Positions 1 through 8,622 of a stretch of 36,199 bases of DNA are shown here, in pieces; within the stretch, counting starts at the first letter, position 1; the number at the start of each line of letters is the position of its first letter. The notes under the pieces were generated by a model. That model was not told where the DNA came from, did no database searches, and saw only the letters and a list, made by a program, of their open reading frames with translations. The DNA lies in the NCBI GenBank assembly GCA_028704415.1, contig JAQWFM010000018.1:1-36199 (forward strand), written 5' to 3'. This DNA comes from Oscillospiraceae bacterium (GTDB lineage: Bacteria > Bacillota > Clostridia > Saccharofermentanales > Fastidiosipilaceae). A program made the translations under genes and the position numbers.

Positions 1-242
1 CTGTGTAAATCAACCTGGCAGGCGCGGTTAAGGGTCTTCAGCGCCATTATGACCGCGGTCAGTTCCATCCGGTTATTAGTGGTCTGAGCTACTGCTCCGC
101 TGATTTCTTTTTTGGCCGTCCCTGCAAGCAACACTGCGGCCCAGCCGCCGGCCCCAGGATTGCCGGAACATGCGCCATCAGTAAAAATGGTCACGTGGGC
201 CTGGCTGGTTTCCGGGTGCTCCTGAAGGTCTGTTTGATTCAT
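1..242 (-). CDS. rnhA: Ribonuclease HI, N-terminal part (truncated by window edge)
   Basis: Minus-strand translation from ATG at 242: [71 protein letters not shown]...; the [15 protein letters not shown] and NNRMEL motifs are typical of RNase HI. Confidence 0.9.
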   Translation of the reverse strand, partial: MNQTDLQEHPETSQAHVTIFTDGACSGNPGAGGWAAVLLAGTAKKEISGAVAQTTNNRMELTAVIMALKTLNRACQVDLH

Positions 243-293
243 GCTGCTCCTTTGCTGTCGCTGTGGTTCTTCTGCAAAATCATATCATGAGCC

Positions 294-322
294 TTGACAC
301 TTAGCAACGACTCCAGTATACT
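294..322 (+). promoter_or_regulatory. Sigma-A type promoter for tRNA-Trp (TTGACA-17 nt-TATACT)
   Basis: TTGACA at 294-299 and TATACT at 317-322 with an exact 17-nt spacer, about 50 nt upstream of the tRNA. Confidence 0.85.
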
Positions 323-374
323 CTCATGTTGTTCGGACTGTTAGTTTGATATCACTGGTTTGTAAATCTGCTAT

Positions 375-449
375 AGGGGAGTGACTCAACGGTAGAGTAG
401 CGGTCTCCAAAACCGCCTGTTGCGTGTTCGAATCGCGTCTCCCCTGCCA
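375..449 (+). tRNA. tRNA-Trp (anticodon CCA), 3' CCA encoded
   Basis: Acceptor AGGGGAG/CTCCCCT; anticodon stem GCGGT-CTCCAAA-ACCGC (loop anticodon CCA); T-loop TTCGAAT; discriminator G then CCA at 447-449. Confidence 0.93.
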
Positions 450-453
450 CCTG

Positions 454-492
454 AAGCCCTGAGCCTCTCTACTGAGGGTCAGGGCTTTTTTA
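454..492 (+). terminator. Rho-independent terminator after tRNA-Trp
   Basis: AAGCCCTGA...TCAGGGCTT stem followed by a T-run (ttttttatttc). Confidence 0.85.
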
Positions 493-561
493 TTTCAGTA
501 TGCCCCTCTACTTGGCTCGCTGCCAGTCAGCCCTGAGGCCTGCCGCTTTACCGCCATTTTC

Positions 562-590
562 CTGGCAGGCCTGCTCTTCTGTGCTACAAT
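562..590 (+). promoter_or_regulatory. Possible promoter of the HTH/S24 regulator
   Basis: CTGGCA at 562-567, 17-nt spacer, TACAAT at 585-590 preceded by TG (extended -10 like). Confidence 0.45.
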
Positions 591-673
591 AACATTAACT
601 GGTGATTACTTTAGCAGTCTGGCAGGATGCTTTGGACTGTCAACAGCGGCATGATTGGGGAGAGAGCTTAACT

Positions 674-1270
674 ATGAGTTTTTCTGATCAGTTGAAACGA
701 ATTCGCAAAGCCAAAGGCATATCTCAGCTTCAACTGGCTCAGGTAGCCGGGGTATCGCAGCAGGCCGTGGCTAAATGGGAAGGCGGTAATGCCTCACCGG
801 ATCCTGATACTCTCTGTTTGCTGGCAGCCAGGCTGACCTGTTCCCTGGAGGATTTGCTGGATTACAGCAGTGTCGTTGCCCTGCATAATCCGCCGCTGCA
901 GCAAACCAGCCGTGACCTTTTGAGTCTGAATGACGCGCTCTTTTTTGAGCTGCCCGCAGAATTGCTGCAACTGCACAACCTGCAGCTGACGCTCAGGCAG
1001 GACAGTATGGAACCGGTCTATAAAGCGGGCGATTTATTGCATATCGTAAAGACTGGGCTTGACCCGGACGGCAAGGACTGCCTGGTCCGGACTGATCAGG
1101 GCGCCTGTGTTTTTGCCCGGGTTGAAAAAGCCAACCCCGGGGTGTCAGAAAGCGGCGGCTTATTACTGAGATTTTTTAATCCCAGGTATCGCTGCATCCA
1201 TGTGCCTGATGCGGCTGCGCTACAGATATTAGGTGAGGCAATAGAGCTGCGCCGGCCAGTCTCTTGTTAG
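674..1270 (+). CDS. XRE-family HTH regulator with S24/LexA-like C-terminal domain
   Basis: MSFSDQLKRIRKAKGISQLQLAQVAGVSQQAVAKWEGG..PDPDTLCLLA is a HTH_3 motif; LTLRQDSMEPVYKAGDLLHI resembles the S24 DSM core. ATG at 674 is preferred over the ORF start at 602 because a GGGGAGAG purine-rich RBS lies just upstream. Confidence 0.8.
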   Translation: MSFSDQLKRIRKAKGISQLQLAQVAGVSQQAVAKWEGGNASPDPDTLCLLAARLTCSLEDLLDYSSVVALHNPPLQQTSRDLLSLNDALFFELPAELLQLHNLQLTLRQDSMEPVYKAGDLLHIVKTGLDPDGKDCLVRTDQGACVFARVEKANPGVSESGGLLLRFFNPRYRCIHVPDAAALQILGEAIELRRPVSC

Positions 1271-1311
1271 TTCAAAAAATTAATGCGTCCGGATTGCGCC
1301 ATCAATTGCGT

Positions 1312-1317
1312 TATAAT
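1312..1317 (+). promoter_or_regulatory. -10 box (TATAAT) upstream of the aminotransferase gene
   Basis: Perfect TATAAT about 30 nt upstream of the ATG; no good -35 at standard spacing. Confidence 0.5.
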
Positions 1318-1346
1318 ATAGCAATCATCATTTGGAGGCCTCAGCT

Positions 1347-2510
1347 ATGATTTCTCAGGCAGTTTTAGAAAAAAATCGCGGCTCATCAATGATCCGGCAA
1401 ATGTTTGAGCAGGGTCAGGTACTGCGGCAGCAGTACGGTGCGGACAATGTATATGATTTTAGTCTGGGTAATCCTGATCTGCCGGTTTCAGCCAGGCTGA
1501 CGGACGCTTTGATAGCCAGTGCCCGGGAAGCCCGGCATGGTTATATGAACAATGCGGGTTATCCTGAACTGCGCGCGCTGATTGCCGGCCGCGAGCAGCG
1601 CCGCTCCGGCCGGCCGGTGACCTCACAGGGCGTTGTCATGACCGTTGGGGCGGCCGGGGCTCTGAACATCATTTTAAAATCCATATGCAACCCCGGAGAT
1701 GAGATCATTATTCTGAAACCGTATTTTTCAGAGTATCTGCGGTATTGTGAAAACAGTGGCGCGCAAGCCGTCCCGGTTGACTGCGATCCAGCCAGTTTTT
1801 TACCGCTTACATCTGCTCTGGAGCAAGCCTTGTCCCCCCAGACTAAAGCCATCATCATCAATAATCCTAACAATCCTGCCGGGGTGGTCTATAGCGCTGC
1901 GTTTTATGAACAGACAGCAGCGCTGCTGGAGCAGCTGCAGCAACCGGTTTATGTTATTAGTGATGAACCTTACGCGCAGATAGTCTACGACGGCACCACC
2001 GTCCCCTCTTTACTGCGCTATTTCTCCAACGGTATTGTCGCTTATTCATGGAGCAAGTCCTTATCCATTCCCGGTGAACGCATCGGCTATGTTGCGGTAT
2101 CAGAAGATTGTGCGGATTATGAGGATCTCTGTCAGGCGCTGGTATTCTGCAACCGTTCGCTGGGGTTTGTTAATGCCCCGGCTATCTGGCAGCAGACCTT
2201 GCTGAAACTGGGTGATTTTAAGCCGGATCTCAGTGTTTATCAGCGGCGGCGGGACTTGCTGTATCACCTCCTGACCGGACTGGGCTGGGACTGTTATAAG
2301 CCTGAAGGCGCTTTTTATTTGTTCCCCCGCAGTCTTGAGCCAAATGATCAGGCTTTTGCCAAAGCCGCGGCAGAAGAGCATATCTTACTGGTGCCGGGCC
2401 GGGGCTTTGGTATGCCGGGTCATGTCCGGTTAGCTTATTGTGTGGATGAAGCGGTTATTCGTCGGGCAGAAACGGCTTTTGGCCGTCTGACTGCTCGTTA
2501 CCGGGCTTAA
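1347..2510 (+). CDS. PLP-dependent aminotransferase, class I/II fold
   Basis: Motifs FSLGNPDLP, NNPNNPAGVVY, SDEPYAQIVYDG, SWSKSLSIPGERIGY (PLP lysine). Start ATG 1347 with GGAGG at 1334-1338. Confidence 0.9.
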   Translation: MISQAVLEKNRGSSMIRQMFEQGQVLRQQYGADNVYDFSLGNPDLPVSARLTDALIASAREARHGYMNNAGYPELRALIAGREQRRSGRPVTSQGVVMTVGAAGALNIILKSICNPGDEIIILKPYFSEYLRYCENSGAQAVPVDCDPASFLPLTSALEQALSPQTKAIIINNPNNPAGVVYSAAFYEQTAALLEQLQQPVYVISDEPYAQIVYDGTTVPSLLRYFSNGIVAYSWSKSLSIPGERIGYVAVSEDCADYEDLCQALVFCNRSLGFVNAPAIWQQTLLKLGDFKPDLSVYQRRRDLLYHLLTGLGWDCYKPEGAFYLFPRSLEPNDQAFAKAAAEEHILLVPGRGFGMPGHVRLAYCVDEAVIRRAETAFGRLTARYRA

Positions 2511-3184
2511 TCATCAGCCGGGGTCACAATCAGCCAGCCGGTACCGGAAGCCAGCCTGACAGTAAATTCAGCGGCTTCGGCCTGGTTACTGATCGCAAGA
2601 GAGCTGCCCTGCCTGATCGTCCGGTCCTGCAGCGGATAGCGCAGCCCCTGGTAACTCACCCCTTTTAAGGTTCGCGTCGCGGCGATTAGCGATATGGTAT
2701 AGGGCAGCGGCAGTAATTCGCTGAGCCTGGTGGTATGGGTTACAGGGCCACGCAGCGTCCAGACCCAGGTCAGGCCGTCCGTAAGCAGCGGTGCGGCGCG
2801 GAGTTTTGGCGCAAGCCTGGTCATCAGCTGCAAATTCATCAGACTGTGATCCGGCCTGACCGAACCAAATATGCCTAAAAAGGTCAAGCTGTCAGCGCCG
2901 GCCTTGCAGGCATAGTCAGCGCAGAGCTCGGCGTCAGACCAATCCTTTTCAACCGGGAATTTTAAAGCCTGCGCCGGAGCTGCCGCCCGCTCAAGCCATT
3001 CGCGATCGATCGGCCGGATTGAGTCCATATCTCCCAGCAGACAATCCGGCGGGCAGTCCAGCTGATGGAAATGCCTGAGACCGCCGTCCGCGGCAATTAA
3101 CAGGTCATAGGCTTTTTGCTGCAGGCCCTGCCGGATGATCTGATAGTCACGGACCGGGCCGCCTAACGCAATCAACGCTCGCAT
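2507..3184 (-). CDS. thiN: Thiamine pyrophosphokinase
   Basis: AADGGLRHFHQLDCPPDCLLGDMDSI, EKDWSDAELC, GSVRPDHSLMNLQLM motifs; downstream of rpe as in other Bacillota. Confidence 0.88.
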   Translation of the reverse strand: MRALIALGGPVRDYQIIRQGLQQKAYDLLIAADGGLRHFHQLDCPPDCLLGDMDSIRPIDREWLERAAAPAQALKFPVEKDWSDAELCADYACKAGADSLTFLGIFGSVRPDHSLMNLQLMTRLAPKLRAAPLLTDGLTWVWTLRGPVTHTTRLSELLPLPYTISLIAATRTLKGVSYQGLRYPLQDRTIRQGSSLAISNQAEAAEFTVRLASGTGWLIVTPADD

Positions 3185-3861
3185 CTGGCCCTCATTTTCC
3201 GGAGACTTTCAGCTGGTTGCCCGCTCCCGAAAACGGCTGAACCAGCTACCACCACATCCGCACCGGCCTCACAGACCTGCGCTATATTAGCCGTTGTGAT
3301 CCCCCCGTCCACTTCAATGTGAATGGGGTACGGTGTGCGATCCAGCCACTGTCTCAGCCGGGTGATCTTTTCCAGGGTGGTATCCAGAAAGGTCTGGCCG
3401 CCAAATCCCGGGTTGACACTCATGATCAGCACCATATCAATATATGGCAGCACCTCTTCCAGAACATGCAGCGGGGTGGCCGGATTAAGGCAAACGGCCG
3501 CGGCCATGCCACAGGCTCTGATCTCGGCCAGCGTTCTTTGAAGGTGTACACAAGCTTCCGCATGCACGGTCAGCATATCCGCGCCGGCCTCCGCAAAAGT
3601 CCGGATGTAACGGGAGGCGTCCTCAATCATCAGGTGAACATCCAGCGGCAGAGGATAATGGTGCCGTTTCAACGCTTCGATAATCGGAAAGCCATAAGAA
3701 ATACTGGGTACAAAAATCCCATCCATTACGTCAATATGCAGCGCGTCAGCGTCTGCCTGAACCGCGGTGACCGCGTCACTTAAGTTCCAAAAATCAGCCG
3801 CTAAAATGGAGGGAGATAAGTAGAGCCGGCGTTGGTCTGGTTGATATTCTGGTAAATGCAT
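3172..3861 (-). CDS. rpe: Ribulose-phosphate 3-epimerase
   Basis: LSPSILAADF, HIDVMDGIFVPSISYG, DVHLMIEDA, MSVNPGFGGQTF, EVDGGI motifs. Confidence 0.95.
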   Translation of the reverse strand: MHLPEYQPDQRRLYLSPSILAADFWNLSDAVTAVQADADALHIDVMDGIFVPSISYGFPIIEALKRHHYPLPLDVHLMIEDASRYIRTFAEAGADMLTVHAEACVHLQRTLAEIRACGMAAAVCLNPATPLHVLEEVLPYIDMVLIMSVNPGFGGQTFLDTTLEKITRLRQWLDRTPYPIHIEVDGGITTANIAQVCEAGADVVVAGSAVFGSGQPAESLRKMRARCER

Positions 3862-3884
3862 AACTTACTCCTGGTACACTAAAG

Positions 3885-4829
3885 TCAAATCAGTCGGTTC
3901 TTCCGATATCCGGGCCTGGCATCCAGTTCCCGGCGAAAAGCGACATAGCGATCATAGCGGCACTTCAGCTGTGGCTGCCGCATAACCAGCGCTTTTACCG
4001 CACAGTCCGGTTCTGACAGGTGGTGGCAGTCCTGGTAGCGGCAGGCACCGGCAAGCTGGAGAAACTCTGGGTAGCCGCTGATACATTCTTCAGGCTTCAG
4101 GCCGATGACTGACAGCTCCAGGGAGCTGAAGCCTGGCGTGTCAGCCAGATAGCCGCCGGCAAAAGGGAAGAGTTCCACATGCCTGGTGGTATGGCGGCCG
4201 CGCTGCAGGCGCTGACTTATCTGGCCGGTTTCCATATGCGCCGCGCCCAGCAAGCGGTTCAGCAAAGTGGATTTCCCTACGCCAGAGGGGCCGGCAAACG
4301 CAATCAGCCTGCCCTTGACCAAACGCAGCAGTTCCTGAGCGGGCAGGTCATGCGCCGCTGAGCACACGCAGGGATAAGCAGCCCGCTGATAAGGCTGGAG
4401 CAGCTGCGACAGCCGCGCTGGCGGCAGCAGCTCCGTCTTGGTCCAGATGATCACGGGCTTTATGCCCGCGACGGCTGATATAATCAACAATTTATCCAGC
4501 AGCACCAAATCCGGTTCCGGCTGACTGACCGAAAAGCATAAAAAGAGGCAGTCCAGATTGGCAACCGGCGGGCGCAGTAAAAAAGAATGCCGCGGACAGA
4601 GGCGGTCAATGACCCACGGGATATCCGCATCCCCGCTGGCGCTAAGCTCTGCTCTGTCGCCAGGCAAAGGGATCTGCGAGCCTCGGCGCAGCCGGCCGCG
4701 CGGCCGGCAGGGCTGTTGCAGCCCTGAATCCAGCCGCACTTCATAAAGGCCGCCTACCCCTTTCATGATCATGCCGCTAACCGGTTGCGGCGCCGGCGCC
4801 GGTTTAGCCGGCATGGCCTGCCGGTCCAT
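3885..4829 (-). CDS. rsgA: Ribosome small-subunit-dependent GTPase RsgA (circularly permuted GTPase)
   Basis: G1 GPSGVGKSTLLN, G3 DTPGFSSLEL, C-terminal Zn motif CRYQDCHHLSEPDCAVKALV; adjacent to prkC. Confidence 0.93.
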   Translation of the reverse strand: MDRQAMPAKPAPAPQPVSGMIMKGVGGLYEVRLDSGLQQPCRPRGRLRRGSQIPLPGDRAELSASGDADIPWVIDRLCPRHSFLLRPPVANLDCLFLCFSVSQPEPDLVLLDKLLIISAVAGIKPVIIWTKTELLPPARLSQLLQPYQRAAYPCVCSAAHDLPAQELLRLVKGRLIAFAGPSGVGKSTLLNRLLGAAHMETGQISQRLQRGRHTTRHVELFPFAGGYLADTPGFSSLELSVIGLKPEECISGYPEFLQLAGACRYQDCHHLSEPDCAVKALVMRQPQLKCRYDRYVAFRRELDARPGYRKNRLI

Positions 4830-6790
4830 TATGGCGTGGCCGGCTGAGGTTCCTGGCCGTTATTTTCGCCCGGGGTGACGACGGGGGCCTCGGTCGGCGT
4901 GGTGGCAGGCTGCGTGGTGCCGGTGGTTGTTGCGGGCTGTGTGGTGGTGCTGGCCGGCGGTGTCGTGGTTGGCACCGTCGTGGTTTCAGTGGTCGCCGGC
5001 GCCGTCGTAGTCTGAGTCGTAGTCGGCGCGGCGGTGGTTGTGGTCGTCGTAGGATGGAAATACTCATAATCGACAAAGACCAGATCCACAACCGTTCCTT
5101 TAGCAACCTGACTGCCAACGGCCGGATTGGTTGAGTACAGGTACAAGCCGTCTGAATCGATAGTCTTACCATATGGAACCGTGCTGTTTCCGATGGTGAG
5201 ACCCAGGTCTTTCAACTCCTCCAGCACAACTGATTTCTCCCGTCCAACCAGAGTTTCCGGTATGGTGACCAGACTGGGGCCCTGACTGACATAAAGGGTG
5301 ACTGTGCCATTTTCCGGCAGTTCGCCGGCTGCCGGATCTGTGCGAATAATCAAATCCGCTTTGAAATCATCGTTGTACTCCTGCTCTATATTAACCGTAT
5401 AGCCAAAGTCATTAACCAGGGTACGCTGCACCGTCAGATAATTCTGGCCGATATAATTGCCTAATTTAAGACTGTCACTGCCCTCGCTGACCCAGAAGGT
5501 CACGGTGGTGACGCCGCCATTACTGATGGCCGTACCGCTGACCGGCTCTTGCCGGATAATATAACCGGAAGCGACTTCAGTTGAGGCCTCTTGTTTGACC
5601 GTCGGGGTTATGCCGTATTTTTTCAGTTCCGCAACTGCGTCCTCCAGAGAATAATTGGTAAAGTCCTGCAGCACATAATCTGTTTCCTGCGTCGTGTTGG
5701 TATTCATACCGCCGCTGATGCGGCTGATGACAAATACCCCCAGAGCAATCAGTAAAGCGGTGAACACTAAAACCATGGCGATCAGCACACCGTTTTCCCG
5801 CCTTCGGGAACGGCGCCGCTCCTGAATAGACTGTTCCAGTTCCTGGACTTTACCGTAATTGTTTTCCGGGCGCAGGGTGCCAATTGAGGTCGTGGGATCG
5901 TCAGGATTGTAATCTTCTTCTACTACCCCGTACTCCCCGTCGGGGTTGAGCAAAAACGCATCCAATTCATCAATCAATTCCCGGGCACTGCTGTAACGCT
6001 GCCTGGGATTTTTTTGAATGCACTTCATAACAATGGCACAAAGCCCCGCGGGCAGATCCGGGACCCGGGTTCTGGGATCCGCCGGCTTTTCCTGCAAATG
6101 TTTGATGGCAACCGCCACTGAGGTCTCTCCGTCAAAAGGGACATCGCCGGTCAGCATTTCATAAAACAAAATGCCCAGGGAATAGATATCCGCGCTGGGG
6201 CCTACCATACCGCCGCGGGCTTGTTCCGGAGAAAAATAATGCACGGAACCCATGGCATTACCGCTGGTGAGGGTAATGGTATTGGCGGTGGTCGCCCGGG
6301 CAATGCCGAAATCAGTAACTAAAGCCCGGCGGTCCGGGGTAATCATGATGTTATGCGGTTTAATATCCCGGTGGACGATGCCGGCCTTATGAGCATGCTC
6401 CAGTGCCAGGGCAATCTGAATCCCAATCGGTACCGCAACATGCCAGTCCAGCCGGCCGTACTGATCAATGAGATCCTTTAATGAGGTACCCTCCACGTAT
6501 TCCTGGACCATGTACTTAATGCCGTGTTCTTCACCAACTCCCAGTACCCGGACGATATTGGGGTGAGACAAGCTGGAGGCCGCTTTGGCCTCAGCATCAA
6601 AGCGGCGGACAAACTCATCATCATTGGACAAGTCATTTTTCAGCACTTTAATCGCAACCAGCCGCTCATTCTGCAAGTCTTTAGCCAGATAAACCAAAGC
6701 CATGCCGCCTGCGCCCAGCAGGCGTAAAATACGATAACGGTTACTTAGTACCATGCCAATCGTGATCGTTTCCTGATTTTCGCCGTTCAT
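4829..6790 (-). CDS. prkC: PASTA-domain Ser/Thr protein kinase (PrkC/Stk1-like)
   Basis: LGAGGMALVYLAKD, HRDIKPHNIMI, DFGIARA kinase motifs; TM segment VLIAMVLVFTALLIALGVFVI; three PASTA-like repeats; Thr/Pro-rich C-terminal tail. Confidence 0.95.
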   Translation of the reverse strand: MNGENQETITIGMVLSNRYRILRLLGAGGMALVYLAKDLQNERLVAIKVLKNDLSNDDEFVRRFDAEAKAASSLSHPNIVRVLGVGEEHGIKYMVQEYVEGTSLKDLIDQYGRLDWHVAVPIGIQIALALEHAHKAGIVHRDIKPHNIMITPDRRALVTDFGIARATTANTITLTSGNAMGSVHYFSPEQARGGMVGPSADIYSLGILFYEMLTGDVPFDGETSVAVAIKHLQEKPADPRTRVPDLPAGLCAIVMKCIQKNPRQRYSSARELIDELDAFLLNPDGEYGVVEEDYNPDDPTTSIGTLRPENNYGKVQELEQSIQERRRSRRRENGVLIAMVLVFTALLIALGVFVISRISGGMNTNTTQETDYVLQDFTNYSLEDAVAELKKYGITPTVKQEASTEVASGYIIRQEPVSGTAISNGGVTTVTFWVSEGSDSLKLGNYIGQNYLTVQRTLVNDFGYTVNIEQEYNDDFKADLIIRTDPAAGELPENGTVTLYVSQGPSLVTIPETLVGREKSVVLEELKDLGLTIGNSTVPYGKTIDSDGLYLYSTNPAVGSQVAKGTVVDLVFVDYEYFHPTTTTTTAAPTTTQTTTAPATTETTTVPTTTPPASTTTQPATTTGTTQPATTPTEAPVVTPGENNGQEPQPATP

Positions 6791-6801
6791 GCCTTACCTC
6801 A

Positions 6802-7551
6802 CTATTGAACAAATCCGCAGATGACCGTGACATTATCTACACCTGCCTGTCGGTTAGCCAGTTCAATCAACTGGTCAACGGCCAGCTCCGGACTTTTTTC
6901 ATTGCTTAAAATATATTTAATATCTTCCTCATTGACATAATCATGCAGCCCGTCACTGGAAAAAAGATAGCGGTCCCCGCGTTCTACAGAATATATATAA
7001 GTATCTGCCTGCATATATTCCGGCGAGCCCAGCGCCCGGGTCACTACGTTGCGCCGGGGATGACGCTTAGCCTGGTCCGGACTAATATCCCCCCGGTCTA
7101 CCAGAGCCTGAACCAAAGTATGATCACGGGTCAGATGGTCAAGCCGGTCCTGACGCAGCCGGTAAATGCGGCAATCGCCGATATGGCCGATAATTAACTG
7201 ATCTGATGCAAACACACCCACGGTCAGAGTCGTCCCCATGCCGCTGTTTTCCGTAGCCTCCAGCGATTGAAGATAAACTTTGACATTAGCCTTCTCCACC
7301 ACTTCCTGCACAATATGGCTGATCCGCTCAACAGGCATGGCAACTTTAATTTCACGGGCAAGCCGCTCTGAAGTATAGCGAACCGCAGTCGAAGATGCCA
7401 GCTCCCCTCTCTGGTGACCGCCCATGCCGTCTGCCAGTATAACCACAAAGGAGCTGTCGTCACTGCCTTTCAGGACAACAAACGAATCTTCATTGTTTTT
7501 GCGCGTCAACCCCACATCTGTGCGGGCGGCAAAGCTAATGCGATTGCTCAT
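6802..7551 (-). CDS. prpC: PP2C-family Ser/Thr protein phosphatase
   Basis: RTDVGLTRKNNEDSF, VILADGMGGHQRGE, GHIGDCRIYRL, SSDGLHDYV motifs. Start at MSNRISF (7551) chosen over the ORF start at 7599. Confidence 0.93.
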   Translation of the reverse strand: MSNRISFAARTDVGLTRKNNEDSFVVLKGSDDSSFVVILADGMGGHQRGELASSTAVRYTSERLAREIKVAMPVERISHIVQEVVEKANVKVYLQSLEATENSGMGTTLTVGVFASDQLIIGHIGDCRIYRLRQDRLDHLTRDHTLVQALVDRGDISPDQAKRHPRRNVVTRALGSPEYMQADTYIYSVERGDRYLFSSDGLHDYVNEEDIKYILSNEKSPELAVDQLIELANRQAGVDNVTVICGFVQ

Positions 7552-8575
7552 GCTCTTCCAGTCTTCTCCTGAGCTGCCCGCAGGCGGCGGTGATGTCACG
7601 GCCCAGTTCTCTCCTGACCGTGCATGGTATGTGGTGCTGTGTCAGTATATCCTGAAACGCTCTTATGCGGTCCGGGGTGCTGGGGTATAGCCCGGTACCC
7701 GGAACCGGATTGGCCGGTATCAGGTTAACATGACACCTCAGGCCGCTAATCCGGCGGGCCAGTTCCAAAGCCTGTTCAGCTCCGTCATTAACCCCCTTGA
7801 ACAAAGCATATTCAAAAGTCAACCGGCGGTTGCTGTTTTCAAGATAACTGCGACAAGCTCCCAGCAGCTCATCAATTGACCAGCGCTGAGCGACTGGCAT
7901 CAACTGACGGCGCAGCCGATCATTAGGCGCATGTAAAGAGACTGCCAGAGTGACCTGGGGCGCATCTTCCGCAAATTGTAACATTTGCGGCACCAGTCCG
8001 CAAGTTGAAACCGTCATATGACGGGCGCCTATACCCAGACGGTCAGTCGCTTTAGCCTGATTGAGAAAGCTAATGAGCTGGTCGTAGTTTTCAAACGGTT
8101 CGCCAATACCCATCACGACCAGTTTATCAATCCGGCAGGCCTTGTCCCGTCCGATCAGGGCCAGTTGGGCCAGCATTTCTCCGGCGGTAAGATTTCTGCC
8201 AAAACCGGCCTTTGTTGAGGCACAGAACCGGCAGCCCATCTGACAGCCTGCCTGTGAGGACACGCAGACGGAAGTGCCGGTTTTGTAGATCATAAACACA
8301 CTTTCAACTATATTGCCGTCTGTTAACTGAAAGATATACTTGCTGGTGCCGTCTTCAGCCGAATCCTGGCGCTGCAGCAGGGTCAGGCCCTGCGTATCAT
8401 AAGCATTTGCCAAAGCTATTTTTAGCGTCTTAGGCAAATTGGTCATCTCCGCCGGATTTTGAACCCCCTGGTTCAGCCAGGCCAGGATTTGATCAGCCCG
8501 GTAAGCCGGCTGCTGCTCTTGCTTAAGCCAGGCCACAAGACTGGCTTTATCTGCATCATAAATATATGCTTTCAT
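7535..8575 (-). CDS. rlmN: 23S rRNA (adenine2503-C2)/tRNA(adenine37-C2) methyltransferase, radical SAM
   Basis: CQMGCRFCAST (CxxxCxxC), KLVVMGIGEPFENYDQL, AVSLHAPND; start at MKAYIYDADK preferred over 8626. Confidence 0.94.
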   Translation of the reverse strand: MKAYIYDADKASLVAWLKQEQQPAYRADQILAWLNQGVQNPAEMTNLPKTLKIALANAYDTQGLTLLQRQDSAEDGTSKYIFQLTDGNIVESVFMIYKTGTSVCVSSQAGCQMGCRFCASTKAGFGRNLTAGEMLAQLALIGRDKACRIDKLVVMGIGEPFENYDQLISFLNQAKATDRLGIGARHMTVSTCGLVPQMLQFAEDAPQVTLAVSLHAPNDRLRRQLMPVAQRWSIDELLGACRSYLENSNRRLTFEYALFKGVNDGAEQALELARRISGLRCHVNLIPANPVPGTGLYPSTPDRIRAFQDILTQHHIPCTVRRELGRDITAACGQLRRRLEEHEQSH

Positions 8576-8622
8576 ATGGTTCCCTTCATAGCCCGGGCGG
8601 TATGCGCTTTCCGCCTGCTCCT

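Noticed and set aside
3319-3783. 154-aa plus-strand ORF antisense to rpe
   Set aside because: Opposite well-conserved rpe; typical antisense ORF in GC-rich coding DNA.
4661-5060. Simple-sequence region that might be read as a CRISPR or tandem-repeat array
   Set aside because: Irregular GTSGT-type triplet repetition from Thr/Pro codons; no spaced direct repeats.
4804-5172. 122-aa Arg/Pro-rich ORF overlapping the 3' end of prkC in another frame
   Set aside because: It is the frame-shifted reading of the GC-rich Thr/Pro repeat-coding region. The low-complexity composition (RRPQPPPRRLRLRLRRRRR) is fully explained by the repeat and no RBS was evident.
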